Assembly: GCA_964568345.1 (NCBI GenBank)
Contig: CAZMPG010000035.1
Location: forward strand, 1-11,208
Direction of reading: 5' to 3'
DNA from: UBA12088 sp964568345
GTDB lineage: Bacteria > Patescibacteriota > Minisyncoccia > Phycocordibacterales > UBA12088
Length of the DNA: 11,208 bases
The notes beneath the pieces are model-generated. The model saw only the letters and a list, made by a program, of their open reading frames with translations. It made no database searches and was not told the DNA's origin. How positions within the stretch are numbered: the first letter of the stretch is position 1; each line of letters begins with the position of its first letter. Position numbers and translations under genes: made by a program. Shown piece by piece: positions 1-9,000 of the stretch.

Positions 1-2317
1 TCTTCGTCATCGAGGCGACGTCAGAGAGGCCCTCGAGCGTGTTGTCGCCAAGGCCGAGTGTGGAGGTAGAGGTCGTACCCCAGCTGCTCCCCGTCCACTG
101 GAGCATGTCACCCACTGCAGAGCCGCCAATGTGCGGAATCGTGCTGCTTGCTGCGATGAAGTAGTTTGCTGAGGTTGTGCTGAAGGAGTTCGCAACGTAC
201 CAGCTTCCCTCTTGACCATCGAAGGTGCCCGTCCAGTCGCCGGAGGTGACCAGGGTGAGGGCATTGTTGGTGATCGTGAGACCGCTCCCGGTGAGGTCGG
301 TGACGTAGTCACTCCCGAGGAGGAGGCCGGTGATACTCGTGTACGGGAAGGTGGAGGTACTGGTCGTGGAAGAAGCGGTGAAGATGGTGGCGGCAACCTT
401 GCCCGCGACTTCGAGAGAGGTCGAGAAGGTGGATGTACCCGCACCCGAAACGGTGAGCCCTGTCGTCGTGATCCCCGCAAATGTGGAGGTCGAGGAGGTG
501 GCGACGAAGCGGGGGGCGGTAGAGGTGGCGAGGAAGGTGTACGTGCCGGAGATGGTCTCGTTCTGGGAGCGACGGAGGATGCCGGCGGAAGCGTAGTCGA
601 GCGCTACCCCGGCCACCCCGCTGCCCTCATCTGTGACGGTGAAGTCAGTGGCAGCAAAGTTGAGGGCGAGTGCACCCCCGAGGATGGGGGTACCTCCCTC
701 GTAGATGTCCACGACACCTCCGGCACCACCACCATCGAGGCCGCAGGAGAAGATTCCGGTGGTGGCGTCGTAGAGGAGCTTGTCCCCGATAGCATCGCAG
801 TCATTGAGTGCGTTTTGGAAGAAACCCGCGGAGACGTAGAGGTTGGAGGTAGATGCAGTGCCCGCTATGGTGACCAAACCGGTCGTGGGGTCAATCGTAA
901 GCGAAGAGGTACCGACGACCGTGGTGCCGTCTGCGGCGTAGTACGAGATTTGGCCGATGGTGCCGGCAGTGACGTCGCCATTCCCCCCCTGGATGATCGT
1001 GGTGCCCCCGCCGCCACCGCCTCCGCTCGAGCGAGCGTTGATGATGGGGTTCTTGGGGTCGGTACGGTCAATGGTGATGTTGCGACCGGCGACGATGCTC
1101 GTGAGGATGTTTGCAGCGTAGACGTTGCCGGATCCAGCGTTGATGTCGGTGTTGTGAGTAGTGATACCGCCAAGTGCTGCGAGGGAGCCGGTTGTGGTCG
1201 CCGCACCCTGCACCGAGAGGTTTGTACCGACGGTGAGAGAGTTGCCGATAGTTGCTGCACCGCCGACCGTGAGGAGGTCATTGACCGAGAGCGAGCCGAG
1301 GGAGGCGCGGGGGGCAGTGAGGGAGCCAGAGAAGCGGCCGGAGCCCGAGACGGTGAGGGCACCACCGATGACTGTGTCGCCACTGAGGGTAGTGGTATCA
1401 CGAACACTGAGAGTGCTCTGGATGAGGGTGCGGGCGTTGAGGTAGAGGGTGCGGGTGGAGGTGGCTGGGAGGGGGGTGAGGGAGGAGCGGGCGGCAAGGA
1501 GGAGGTTGGTGTTCTCGGGGGAGCGGGGGGTGGTGGGAGTTGGGGTGGTCGCAGGGCTTGGTACGTCACGCGGCGTAGTGTTTTCGAGCGGGGTGCTTGT
1601 TGCCTGCGGCGCTTCCGTGGTACCTGCGCCGGTCAGCGCGTTCCACACGTAGCGGAAGGCATCCCCCGCGACCGAGGCGACGAGCGAGGAGGTGTGGGGA
1701 GATGTGGTGTCTGCTTGCGTGTCGAGCGAAGTGTCAGGTTGGGTTGCCTGCTGGGGCGCAACGTACGCAACGAGGGTACGCGCTGTGTCGTGGAGCTGTG
1801 TACGCACGGAAGCGAGGAAATCGGCGTGTGCGCTCGCAGCCACGATGAGGGTGAGGGTGAGGAGTACAGCGCCGAATCGTGCGAACGGGGCGATGCGTCT
1901 TCCCGAGAGGAAGCGGAGGGGTGTGGGAAGGGAGATGCGGGTGAGGAGTGAGAGTCGGTGACTTTGCGATTCCTCCGGCGTAGCGGTCGTATTGGTCGCA
2001 GTGGTGCGGGGGGTTTCCACTCCAGGGCGCTCCTTCATCGCTGGCGCAGGGTTCGCTGCAGCGGCGAGGTGGGCGAGGTACTCCTCGCGCCGCTTGTGTG
2101 CGAGCTCCTCACGGCGTACGCGCTTCGCTTCCGCTGCTCGCTCGATGTACGCCTCGAGCGAGGCGCGGGAGACGTACCACACACCATCTTGCTTCCGAGC
2201 GATGAGGTCGCCGGAGCGGCAGAGCTTGGTGATGTAGTCAGGGGCAAAGCTAAGCAGTGTGGCAGCCTCTTTCACCACAACCCAATCCGCACTGACGTGA
2301 GAACCTCCTGTGTGCAT
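1..2317 (-). CDS. HTH-TM-surface fusion protein, partial (C-terminus beyond left edge)
   Basis: The frame is open for 772 codons from an ATG at 2317-2315 to the left edge; an in-frame TAG lies 8 codons upstream, so this is the only ATG that fits. Residues 12-60 form an excisionase/MerR-like winged helix-turn-helix (WVVVKEAATLL..YITKLCRSGDLIARK..VWYVSRASLEAYI). Residues 57-88 are a basic, Arg/Lys/Glu-rich helix. Residues 139-165 read as a signal peptide or membrane helix: GRR, then GAVLLTLTLIVAA, then SAHA before Asp. A Thr/Pro/Ser linker follows to about 290. After it come repeats such as LTVGGAATIGNSLTV (about 310-375), a seven-Gly run (about 431-437) and a tail-fibre-like module with Cys507 and Cys525 (CDAIGDKLLYDATTG..). 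The remainder is Thr/Ser-rich adhesin sequence. I infer a cytoplasmic HTH with an exported body. Such ends often carry a peptidase S74-type chaperone, but that part is not visible here. DNA binding is predicted only. Confidence 0.88.
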   Translation of the reverse strand, partial: MHTGGSHVSADWVVVKEAATLLSFAPDYITKLCRSGDLIARKQDGVWYVSRASLEAYIERAAEAKRVRREELAHKRREEYLAHLAAAANPAPAMKERPGVETPRTTATNTTATPEESQSHRLSLLTRISLPTPLRFLSGRRIAPFARFGAVLLTLTLIVAASAHADFLASVRTQLHDTARTLVAYVAPQQATQPDTSLDTQADTTSPHTSSLVASVAGDAFRYVWNALTGAGTTEAPQATSTPLENTTPRDVPSPATTPTPTTPRSPENTNLLLAARSSLTPLPATSTRTLYLNARTLIQSTLSVRDTTTLSGDTVIGGALTVSGSGRFSGSLTAPRASLGSLSVNDLLTVGGAATIGNSLTVGTNLSVQGAATTTGSLAALGGITTHNTDINAGSGNVYAANILTSIVAGRNITIDRTDPKNPIINARSSGGGGGGGTTIIQGGNGDVTAGTIGQISYYAADGTTVVGTSSLTIDPTTGLVTIAGTASTSNLYVSAGFFQNALNDCDAIGDKLLYDATTGIFSCGLDGGGAGGVVDIYEGGTPILGGALALNFAATDFTVTDEGSGVAGVALDYASAGILRRSQNETISGTYTFLATSTAPRFVATSSTSTFAGITTTGLTVSGAGTSTFSTSLEVAGKVAATIFTASSTTSTSTFPYTSITGLLLGSDYVTDLTGSGLTITNNALTLVTSGDWTGTFDGQEGSWYVANSFSTTSANYFIAASSTIPHIGGSAVGDMLQWTGSSWGTTSTSTLGLGDNTLEGLSDVASMTK
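2304..2309 (-). promoter_or_regulatory. Perfect Shine-Dalgarno-like AGGAGG inside codons 3-5 of the HTH gene
   Basis: On the minus strand AGGAGG lies just downstream of the only usable in-frame ATG. No in-frame ATG/GTG/TTG follows at normal spacing: GTG at 2292-2290 is out of frame and hits a stop after six codons, and the in-frame GTG at 2278 is 25 bases away. The ATG itself has no clear Shine-Dalgarno sequence. The motif may be chance, or the true start may differ from the one chosen here. Confidence 0.35.
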
Positions 2318-2371
2318 GCTGCCAAGAAGACTATGTGTATGCTAGAAAAAACGCCAGCCCAACGTACCTTC

Positions 2372-2377
2372 AGTATA
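2372..2377 (-). promoter_or_regulatory. Possible -10 box (TATACT) of the HTH gene
   Basis: TATACT on the minus strand sits about 55 bases before the ATG at 2317 and matches the sigma-70 -10 consensus at five of six positions. No good -35 hexamer lies 16-18 bases upstream, so this is only a candidate. Confidence 0.3.
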
Positions 2378-2478
2378 CGACTGTGTCCCATAGCAATGGA
2401 AGTGTTTGGGCGGCGTATCGGTGGATAACCGCACAGGGTTTTTGTTGGTGCCTGCCACACCCTCTGCACGTCATCACT

Positions 2479-2510
2479 ACGGTCCCTCGCCTGTAGGTGA
2501 GGGACCGTAT
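2479..2510. repeat. 14-bp-stem hairpin with TGTA loop
   Basis: The arms 2479-2492 and 2497-2510 pair over 14 positions (one G-T wobble) around a TGTA tetraloop. The core is GGTCCCTCGCC / GGTGAGGGACC. No T-run of terminator length follows on either strand, so it resembles a free-standing palindromic element more than a standard terminator. A role in transcript 3' ends cannot be excluded. Confidence 0.7.
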
Positions 2511-2685
2511 GTCTTTAGCCGCAGGCGGAGTGTGGCGAGAAGCAGTCCGTGGTTCGAGGGGTTTCTCTATGGCAAGAGACGTGGTGTCGGATTGCTCATC
2601 CGCTTCCCGACGGGTCAGTCAAGCCCCAGCAATAGGCGTCGCAATGAGAGCAACATCGAGATGCGTGCGGAGAGTGTAAGCAGTG

Positions 2686-2703
2686 ACCCATCCTGGGATG
2701 GGT
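2686..2703. repeat. 7-bp-stem hairpin with CTGG loop
   Basis: ACCCATC at 2686-2692 pairs perfectly with GATGGGT at 2697-2703 around CTGG. It lies in the non-coding stretch; no function is apparent. Confidence 0.5.
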
Positions 2704-2758
2704 GGTTGAAGTCGGTGCGCGTGGGAAGCCAAGCGCTTGCGGCGAGGCACGAGGTCGC

Positions 2759-2810
2759 CTCATTCTCAAAGAACCTACGCGGAATGAGAAAATATGCCTT
2801 GAAGCAAGGC
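2759..2810. repeat. Two adjacent inverted repeats
   Basis: CTCATTC (2759-2765) pairs with GAATGAG (2782-2788) across a 16-base loop. GCCTTG (2796-2801) pairs with CAAGGC (2805-2810) across AAG. They belong to the run of small stems in this intergenic region. Confidence 0.4.
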
Positions 2811-2856
2811 CGATGCAATGCGGAATTCGCGGCTTGAACACTCAAAACCGCCAGGA

Positions 2857-2903
2857 TTTTGCGTAGGTCCTGTTGATTAAGGACTTGCGCAAGTTTCGCA
2901 AAA
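2857..2903. repeat. Nested inverted repeat, possible three-way junction
   Basis: TTTTGCG (2857-2863) pairs with CGCAAAA (2897-2903). Inside are GTCCT (2867-2871) with AGGAC (2880-2884), and the 12-base perfect palindrome ACTTGCGCAAGT (2883-2894), which share two bases. The nesting allows a branched fold in RNA from either strand. No RNA family was recognised. Confidence 0.4.
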
Positions 2904-2960
2904 AACTCTCTCTAGCCCTAACGGGAAGAATTTGTGAGCCTTCGGTAGCGTGGTGTATTT

Positions 2961-3007
2961 GTGCGTGTATACGAGATATTTTACTAATGTAAATATAATT
3001 ATATTCG
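2961..3007 (-). repeat. 47-bp post-stop element, copy 1
   Basis: It begins three bases after the stop codon of the 2402-residue gene. It aligns without gaps to 10603-10649 behind the upstream surface gene, with 36 of 47 positions identical. The best-kept blocks, on the plus strand, are GTGCGT, ACGAGATATT (10 of 10) and TGTAAATATA. The proteins ending next to the two copies show no similarity at their C-termini, so the likeness is not simple coding homology. It could be a transcript-end signal or a recombination or insertion boundary. Confidence 0.6.
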
Positions 3008-3016
3008 TAATTATAT
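2993..3016. repeat. AT-rich 9-bp inverted repeat spanning the stop codon
   Basis: ATATAATTA (2993-3001) pairs with TAATTATAT (3008-3016) around TATTCG. It includes the TAA stop at 3013-3011 of the large gene. It is a weak AT-only stem that may contribute to the transcript 3' end; there is no T-run behind it. Confidence 0.4.
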
Positions 3017-6000
3017 CGCACCTCCCCCTCCAGAGCCTCCCCCGACAAGCGCGTGGTAGGGGTGCACACGAAGGGCATCGAGACGCACCGTGTTGCTGTC
3101 GGGGTGGGCGATGATACGCACGACGAAATTTCCGTCGGTAAAGTAAGTGGGCGTCCACGACACGCCCCAAGTGTCGGACTCGCTCCCGAGAGTATATACA
3201 CCGTCGCTCGTCGTAAACTGCATCGTGCGCTTCGCTGTGGTGAAGGAGGAGCCACCGTCCCATGAGAGAAGCACATCAAACGTGCCCGTTGCGGTGCTCG
3301 CCGATGCCTCAAGCTTCAGCACAATGCCCTGGACGGTATTACTATCGGGTACACTGAAACCGAACATGCTGTACGTCTGACGTAGGCCTTCCGAACCAGC
3401 GGAGGCGTACAGCTCGTCGGAAAGGAAGCCGTTTGATCCGCTTGTCCACTCATTGTTGACCGCACCGGACTCGGTCGGCGCGAATGAGCCTACTTCGCTA
3501 CTCAGTGTCTCTCCCGGTGGGGGGGTGGGCTCTACCTGGCTACCACCCCCTCCCCCACCGCCCGATCGCATGACTCCCATGGATGAGGCTCCGCCGACCG
3601 GCCCACCGGCATCTTTCGTACCTCCTGTCTCAAAGGACCTTCCCCGCCGATGCTCTACGCTCGTCACCGAACCGACGACCCCCATTGCAGCGCCAACAGT
3701 CGTGCCGGTAGCTACCACCCCGCTTACAGGAAGCCCTATGGTGAGCGAGTTTGCATACGTGGTGCCCGAGAGATCGGCAACGACAATGTAGTTCCCACTC
3801 GTGGTTGCGAGAAATGCGCTCGAGAAAGTCGTCGTACCCGCAAAGCCATATGTCGCGAGCGCACCCGCGCCACCAACCGCCTCATCGCCACCATCGAGTG
3901 TACCGTTACTATTGTAGTCACGGTACAGACGAATGTTGGCCACCTTACTTGTGTCAATGTTGTGCACCGCGGAGAGGGAGAGCGTGAGCGAGGTCACCGT
4001 AGCGTTCTCGTACGCCGGAGTGAGCATGAAGGCAAAGAGGGTCGTGTCGTTTGTCGGGAGAAATGAGAATGCATTCGTCACCTGCCCCGCTGCATGATCG
4101 GCAAGCGTAAGGGCACCGGTGATACGGATCGTCGTGGTGTCGGTCGCAACCACGGTGCTGATGCTCCCCTCCGTGTAGAGGCCGAGGTGCGAACCTGCCG
4201 TAGATGATATCGCCGCGAAGCTCCCTACCCGTGCGCCGCTTATGGTGAGCGTCTCTCCGGCTGCAAAGTCAGCTGAGACGGGGATGACGAGCGTCGCACC
4301 GCCGTCCTCGTAGGAGACGGGGTTTGCTACTTTACTCGCCCCGGATCCGCCGAAGGTGAGGTCCGTCGTGTCGGTATCGAAGCGGAAGTTGGTCGAGGTG
4401 GTAGCAATACTGATGCGGATGTCGTTTGCCGCGGTGACGAGGGGGCCAGCGATCGGCTCGGCGATGGTCATCATCGCGAGGGTTGTCGTCGCTTCGCCGA
4501 CGTAGAATGATTGATCCGCATCCGACGCAAAGAAGATATTCCCGAAATCCCAGTTGACGTTGTGGTTCGAATTGACACACCCGCTGCTGCAGCCGATTGC
4601 GGTCGCATTCGCGTTGTAGGAGTCTTTCACGTCGAGGTAGATAGCGGTGTGTCGCCCCTGCGGATCGACGTACCAGTAACTACCGTCAGAAGACGAGCGG
4701 AGCTTGTGCACGGCGCCGGGAGCTCCGGCAAGTACCAAGTTGTTCTGCACGGTGAATCGCGCTGCCGCCTCGAAGGTCGTCGTGGAGGTCGTCGTCGCCC
4801 GCTTCACGAGGTTGTAGAAGGTAGTGGTGCCAGTAAGCGTTTGGTTTCCTCCCGTGAGCGTGACCGTGCCGGTGCCCGGCGAGAGCGTGCCGCGGTTGTT
4901 TGTAAAATTGCCCGATATGTCGAGGAGCGACGGCGCAACGAGGGTGGTGGAAGCGCTTGCAATGGTGAGGTTTGATGTCGAGGCATTACTTGTAAGGGTG
5001 ACGGTGTTCGCTGCTGACGTGGCGGTGAAGGTCACGTTGCCGAGCGACGACGTGGCAGTGAGGGTGCCGGAGATGGTGCCGTTGTAAGCATCGAAGTACG
5101 TCATACTCCCTGAGAGCCACGTACCCCCCTGGGTGAAGTCGCCCGAGATGGTGAGGAGCGTGGGGGCGGTGACGGTTGCGGTACCCGCGGCAACGGTGAA
5201 ATTGGTGGTTGATGCGTTGTTTGCAAACGTCTTTGCGCCAGCACCGAGGAACGTGACCGATGGAAGGGCCTTCAACCCCGTCATGCTCCCCGAGAGGGTC
5301 TGTACAGAGGAGCCGTTGAAGTAGACGCCTCCCGTGAATGTTGTGGTGCCGTTGTTGGTGTAATTCCCCGCTATGGAGTGGAGTGTCGCCGTGGTTACCG
5401 TCGTCGATGCACCGGGGATCGTAAAATCCGATGTTGAAGCATTGGAGGAAAACGTAAAGGAGTTTGCCGCTCCAGCGAGTGCTCCGGCAGTTAGGTCGCG
5501 CCGCTCGACGAGGAGATCACCGTACGTGTTATGACTTCCTACTATGTAGAGGTAGGGGGCGTCAACTACTACACCTCTGGCGCTACCTAACGCTATCGTG
5601 TTTGTAGCAACACCATCTCCATCAAACGCAGCCACGAGTGCGGCATTCGTCTTGTCGCGCTTTTCGATACGCCAGGTATCTGAGCTATTGCCACCCACCA
5701 CATAGATGGACGAGGGGTCGCTCGCTATCCCATAGGCGTACACCGTTGCGGCGGTACCATCGACCGCCCCATTCGTACCGAATGCGACAACGGGAGCGCC
5801 GGTAGTCTTGTCACGCTTCTCAACCCGCCAGGTAGTGGAGCTATTGTTGCCAGCAATGTAGACATAGGAAGAATCTACGTTAATGGAGCGCGCCGTCCCC
5901 GAAGCCACACCATCAACGACACCGTCCGTATCAAACGCGGTTACCAGCGCGCCGGTTACTTTGTCGCGCTTCTCGATGCGCCAACCACCCGTGCCCGAAT

Positions 6001-9000
6001 CGTCATCCCCCGCGACGTAGAGGTAGGAAGAGTCCAGGGCGATACCATAAGCATAGAATGAGAGAACTGCGCCGTTCACCACACCGTCGCCGTCAAACTC
6101 GGTGACGAGGTCGCCGGTCACCTTGCTGCGCTTCTCGATGCGCCAGTTGGTGGAGTCTTCAGTCCCAGCAACGTAGAGGTACGAATCATCGAGACTTACT
6201 GCTGCAGCATAGTAAGTAGATAGGTTTTCAGCAATCACCCCACTGCTCCCAAAACCAGCAACCAGTGCACCGGTCGTTTTGTCACGCTTCTCGATGCGCC
6301 AACCACCCGAAGCATTGTCACCGACAATGTAGATGTAGGAAAAATCTACTGCGAGTGCAACCGCAGACTCGCCAGACCCGCTCGTGACGACACCATCTCC
6401 GTCAAATGCGGTCACTAAGGCGCCTGTCGCTTTGTCGCGCTTTTCAATACGCCACGTTCCTGCGTTATTGGCACACGCGATGTAGAGGTACAAACCGTCT
6501 GTAACGACAGATTTCCCCCCACCACCTACCGCATCACCGAAGATCACCCCCGGCGAAGAGGTGCCAAACGCCAAACCCATGAAGGTAAGGTTCCCCAGCG
6601 AAGAGGAGCCGGTAAGCGTGCCGGAGAGCGTGCTCGCGTACGCATCGAAGTACATCGTGCCGCTGCTCGCATTCCAGGTGCCCTGCTGTGTGAAGTCGCC
6701 CGTCACGGTGAGCCGTGCGGGGGCGGAAATGGTGGTCGAAGCACCGACCGTAAGTGAGGTTGTTGTTGCATTGGAGAGGAAGGAGTAGGTGCTCGTCCCG
6801 GCAACCAGGGCACCGCTTCTGAGCATGCGCTTCTCGATGCGCCAGTTGGTGGAGTCGTCACTGCCTGCGATATAGAGGTAAGAACCGTCGGTGGCAAGGG
6901 TGAGTGCAAGAGATGAAGCGGTATCACCCTCCACCACCCCGTCGGTGTCGAACGCAGTGACGAGGGCACCCGTCGTTTTGTCGCGCTTCTCGATGTGAAA
7001 ATCGGACGAGTCGTTGCTACCGACGGAGTAGAGATATGAGCCATTTACCGTGATCTCACGAGTGTAGTTTGAGGAAGTAACACCGTCAACGAAGCCAACC
7101 GTGTTAAATGCAGTCACCAAAGCACCCGTTGTTTTGTTACGCTTCTCGATACGCCCATTGCCTAAGCCCAGGTCATAGTCACCGGCGATATAGAGAGAGG
7201 TGTCATCAACAAAAAGACTAAACACGATGTAGGTATCGGCAGTACCATCGACGACACCGTCAGTATCGAACGTGGTTACCAAAGCGCCCGTCGTCTTGTC
7301 ACGCTTCTCGATGCGCCAGTTTGGGGAATCGTCGTCGCCGGCAATGTAGAGGTATGAAGTGTCAAACGCCACAGCGTATGCAACATTGGAAGCGGCGACA
7401 CCATCCACTACCCCATCGGTGTCAAACGCAGTGACGAGGGCACCCGTCGTTTTGTCGCGCTTCTCGATGCGCCAGTTGATGGAGCTATTACGACCTACGA
7501 TATAGAGGTAGCTACCATCAGTGACAAGAGCGTACGCAGTATCCGAAGCGGCGACACCATCCACTACCCCATCGGTGTCAAACGCAGTGACGAGGGCACC
7601 CGTCGTTTTGTCGCGCTTCTCGATGCGCCAGTTGTTAGAGCTGTCGTCGCCAGCGATATAAAGGTAGGTATCGTCGGAGGTGATCGCCCGGGCGTGTCCT
7701 GACGCCGCAACGCCATCAACGATGCCATCCGTGTCAAATGCAGTTACTAAAGCGCCGGTCGTTTTGTCGCGCTTCTCGATGCGCCAGTTGTCGGAGCTGT
7801 CGTAGCCGGCGACGTAGAGATACGAGGCATCGGAGGTGACATTGTAGGCATACTGTGACGCCGCATCACCATCAACGACACCGTCGGTGTCGAATGCAGT
7901 CACAGGCACCGACGTGACCGCACCGAGCGGCGAGGCGCCGGTGAACGTGCCCGATAGGGTGCCGGTCGGCCCGCTCAGGTAGAGCTTGTTGCCCGCTTTC
8001 CAGGTACCGTTCTGTGTGAAATCGCCGTCAATACTGAGACTCTGGGGTGCAGTGACGGCGGTCTTGCTTCCGGACACGGTAAGGCTTGTTGATGACGCAT
8101 TTGAGACGAACGTGTAGGTGCTGGTTGCATCGACCAGCGCTCCTGATACGAGGATGCGCTTTGCGTAGCCGTACGCGTATGGTCGACCCGTATATAGGTA
8201 CGTATCGTCGACCATAATAATAGCATATACTGCGTTTTGCAAAGGAAGCGCAAAATCTTTCTCTCCTGTGCTCGCATTGAGTTTGTACGCCACATTTACT
8301 GCCGAAGAATCAAGATAGTATAGGTACGTACCGTCAAAGAGTAGGTCGCTGAAATCGCTTCCGCCGTACGTACCCATCACGACACCGGAGACACCAAAAG
8401 AAGTCGTCGTTGCACCATTTGACATTACGTACTTCACTAGCATACCGGTGTAGCTGTCATCTCTTCCAGCGACATAGAGGTTCATACCGTCGTGTACGAT
8501 ACTATCGATCTGGTACCCCTTACTCGTCGTCACAAGGCCAGAAACGCCAAAGGAGGTTGAGGTGGCACCCGTCGAGAGGAGACATTTCTGGATACCCCAC
8601 CCGGTGTTATAAAGATCGGCGCCTGCAACGTAGAGGTACGTACCGTCATTCACCATTGCCGCCACGAGGACATTCATGTTACTTATCTTTCCACTCACCC
8701 CAAACGACGTGTCAAGCGCTCCAGTTGAAAGGAGTCGCTTTTCAAAACGCCCAGGTGCACCGTAGAGCATGCCAAAACCAAGATATAGGTACGTACCATC
8801 AATGGTGAGAGCATTAATGCCACTTGTATCCGACTCGAAGAATAGGCTCCCTGTTGACGAGGTACCAAACGAAGTGTCGAGTGCTCCGGTCGTTAGGAAA
8901 CGTTTGTCGAGCCTTGCATAGCCGCTCCCGCCCTGCCCCCCCACATAGAGGTACGTACCATCATTGACGAGTACGTTGGGATAATACGTGCCTTCCCCAA

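Larger units (their letters stand above)
2318..3010. other. Intergenic region without a convincing gene, rich in inverted repeats
   Basis: About 690 bases separate the 2402-residue gene from the HTH gene. Short open frames exist on both strands, but none has a Shine-Dalgarno sequence, a recognisable domain or plausible composition. The stretch holds inverted repeats at 2479-2510, 2564-2579, 2686-2703, 2730-2739, 2759-2788, 2796-2810 and 2857-2903, plus the AT-rich post-stop element at 2961-3007. I found no tRNA-like T-loop or acceptor stem, and no hairpin followed directly by a T-run that would make a canonical intrinsic terminator. Confidence 0.6.

Noticed and set aside
865..1569. A minus-strand Pro/Ser-rich frame (and similar ones at 7-480, 604-804 and 2035-2247)
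   Set aside because: They are in the +1-shifted frame of the real gene, which runs uninterrupted from 2317 to 1 with HTH, membrane and adhesin-like sequence.
212..1951. A long plus-strand open frame (579 codons) antisense to the HTH fusion gene
   Set aside because: Its product is almost only Gly, Glu, Arg, Val and Asp, which follows from the Ser/Thr/Leu/Ala codon bias of the minus-strand gene. It has no domain or Shine-Dalgarno sequence, and the minus-strand reading is clearly protein-like throughout.
2540..2570. GGTTCGA motif as a tRNA T-loop
   Set aside because: The flanking bases do not pair into a T-stem and no acceptor or anticodon arm can be placed around it.
2406..2837. A 143-codon plus-strand frame in the lower intergenic region
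   Set aside because: It starts at TTG without a ribosome binding site, crosses the 14-bp hairpin and other inverted repeats, and has no recognisable domain.
6806..7903. Regular 156-bp repeats as a CRISPR-like array
   Set aside because: The repeats are in frame, coding and far longer than CRISPR repeats, with no unique spacers or cas genes.
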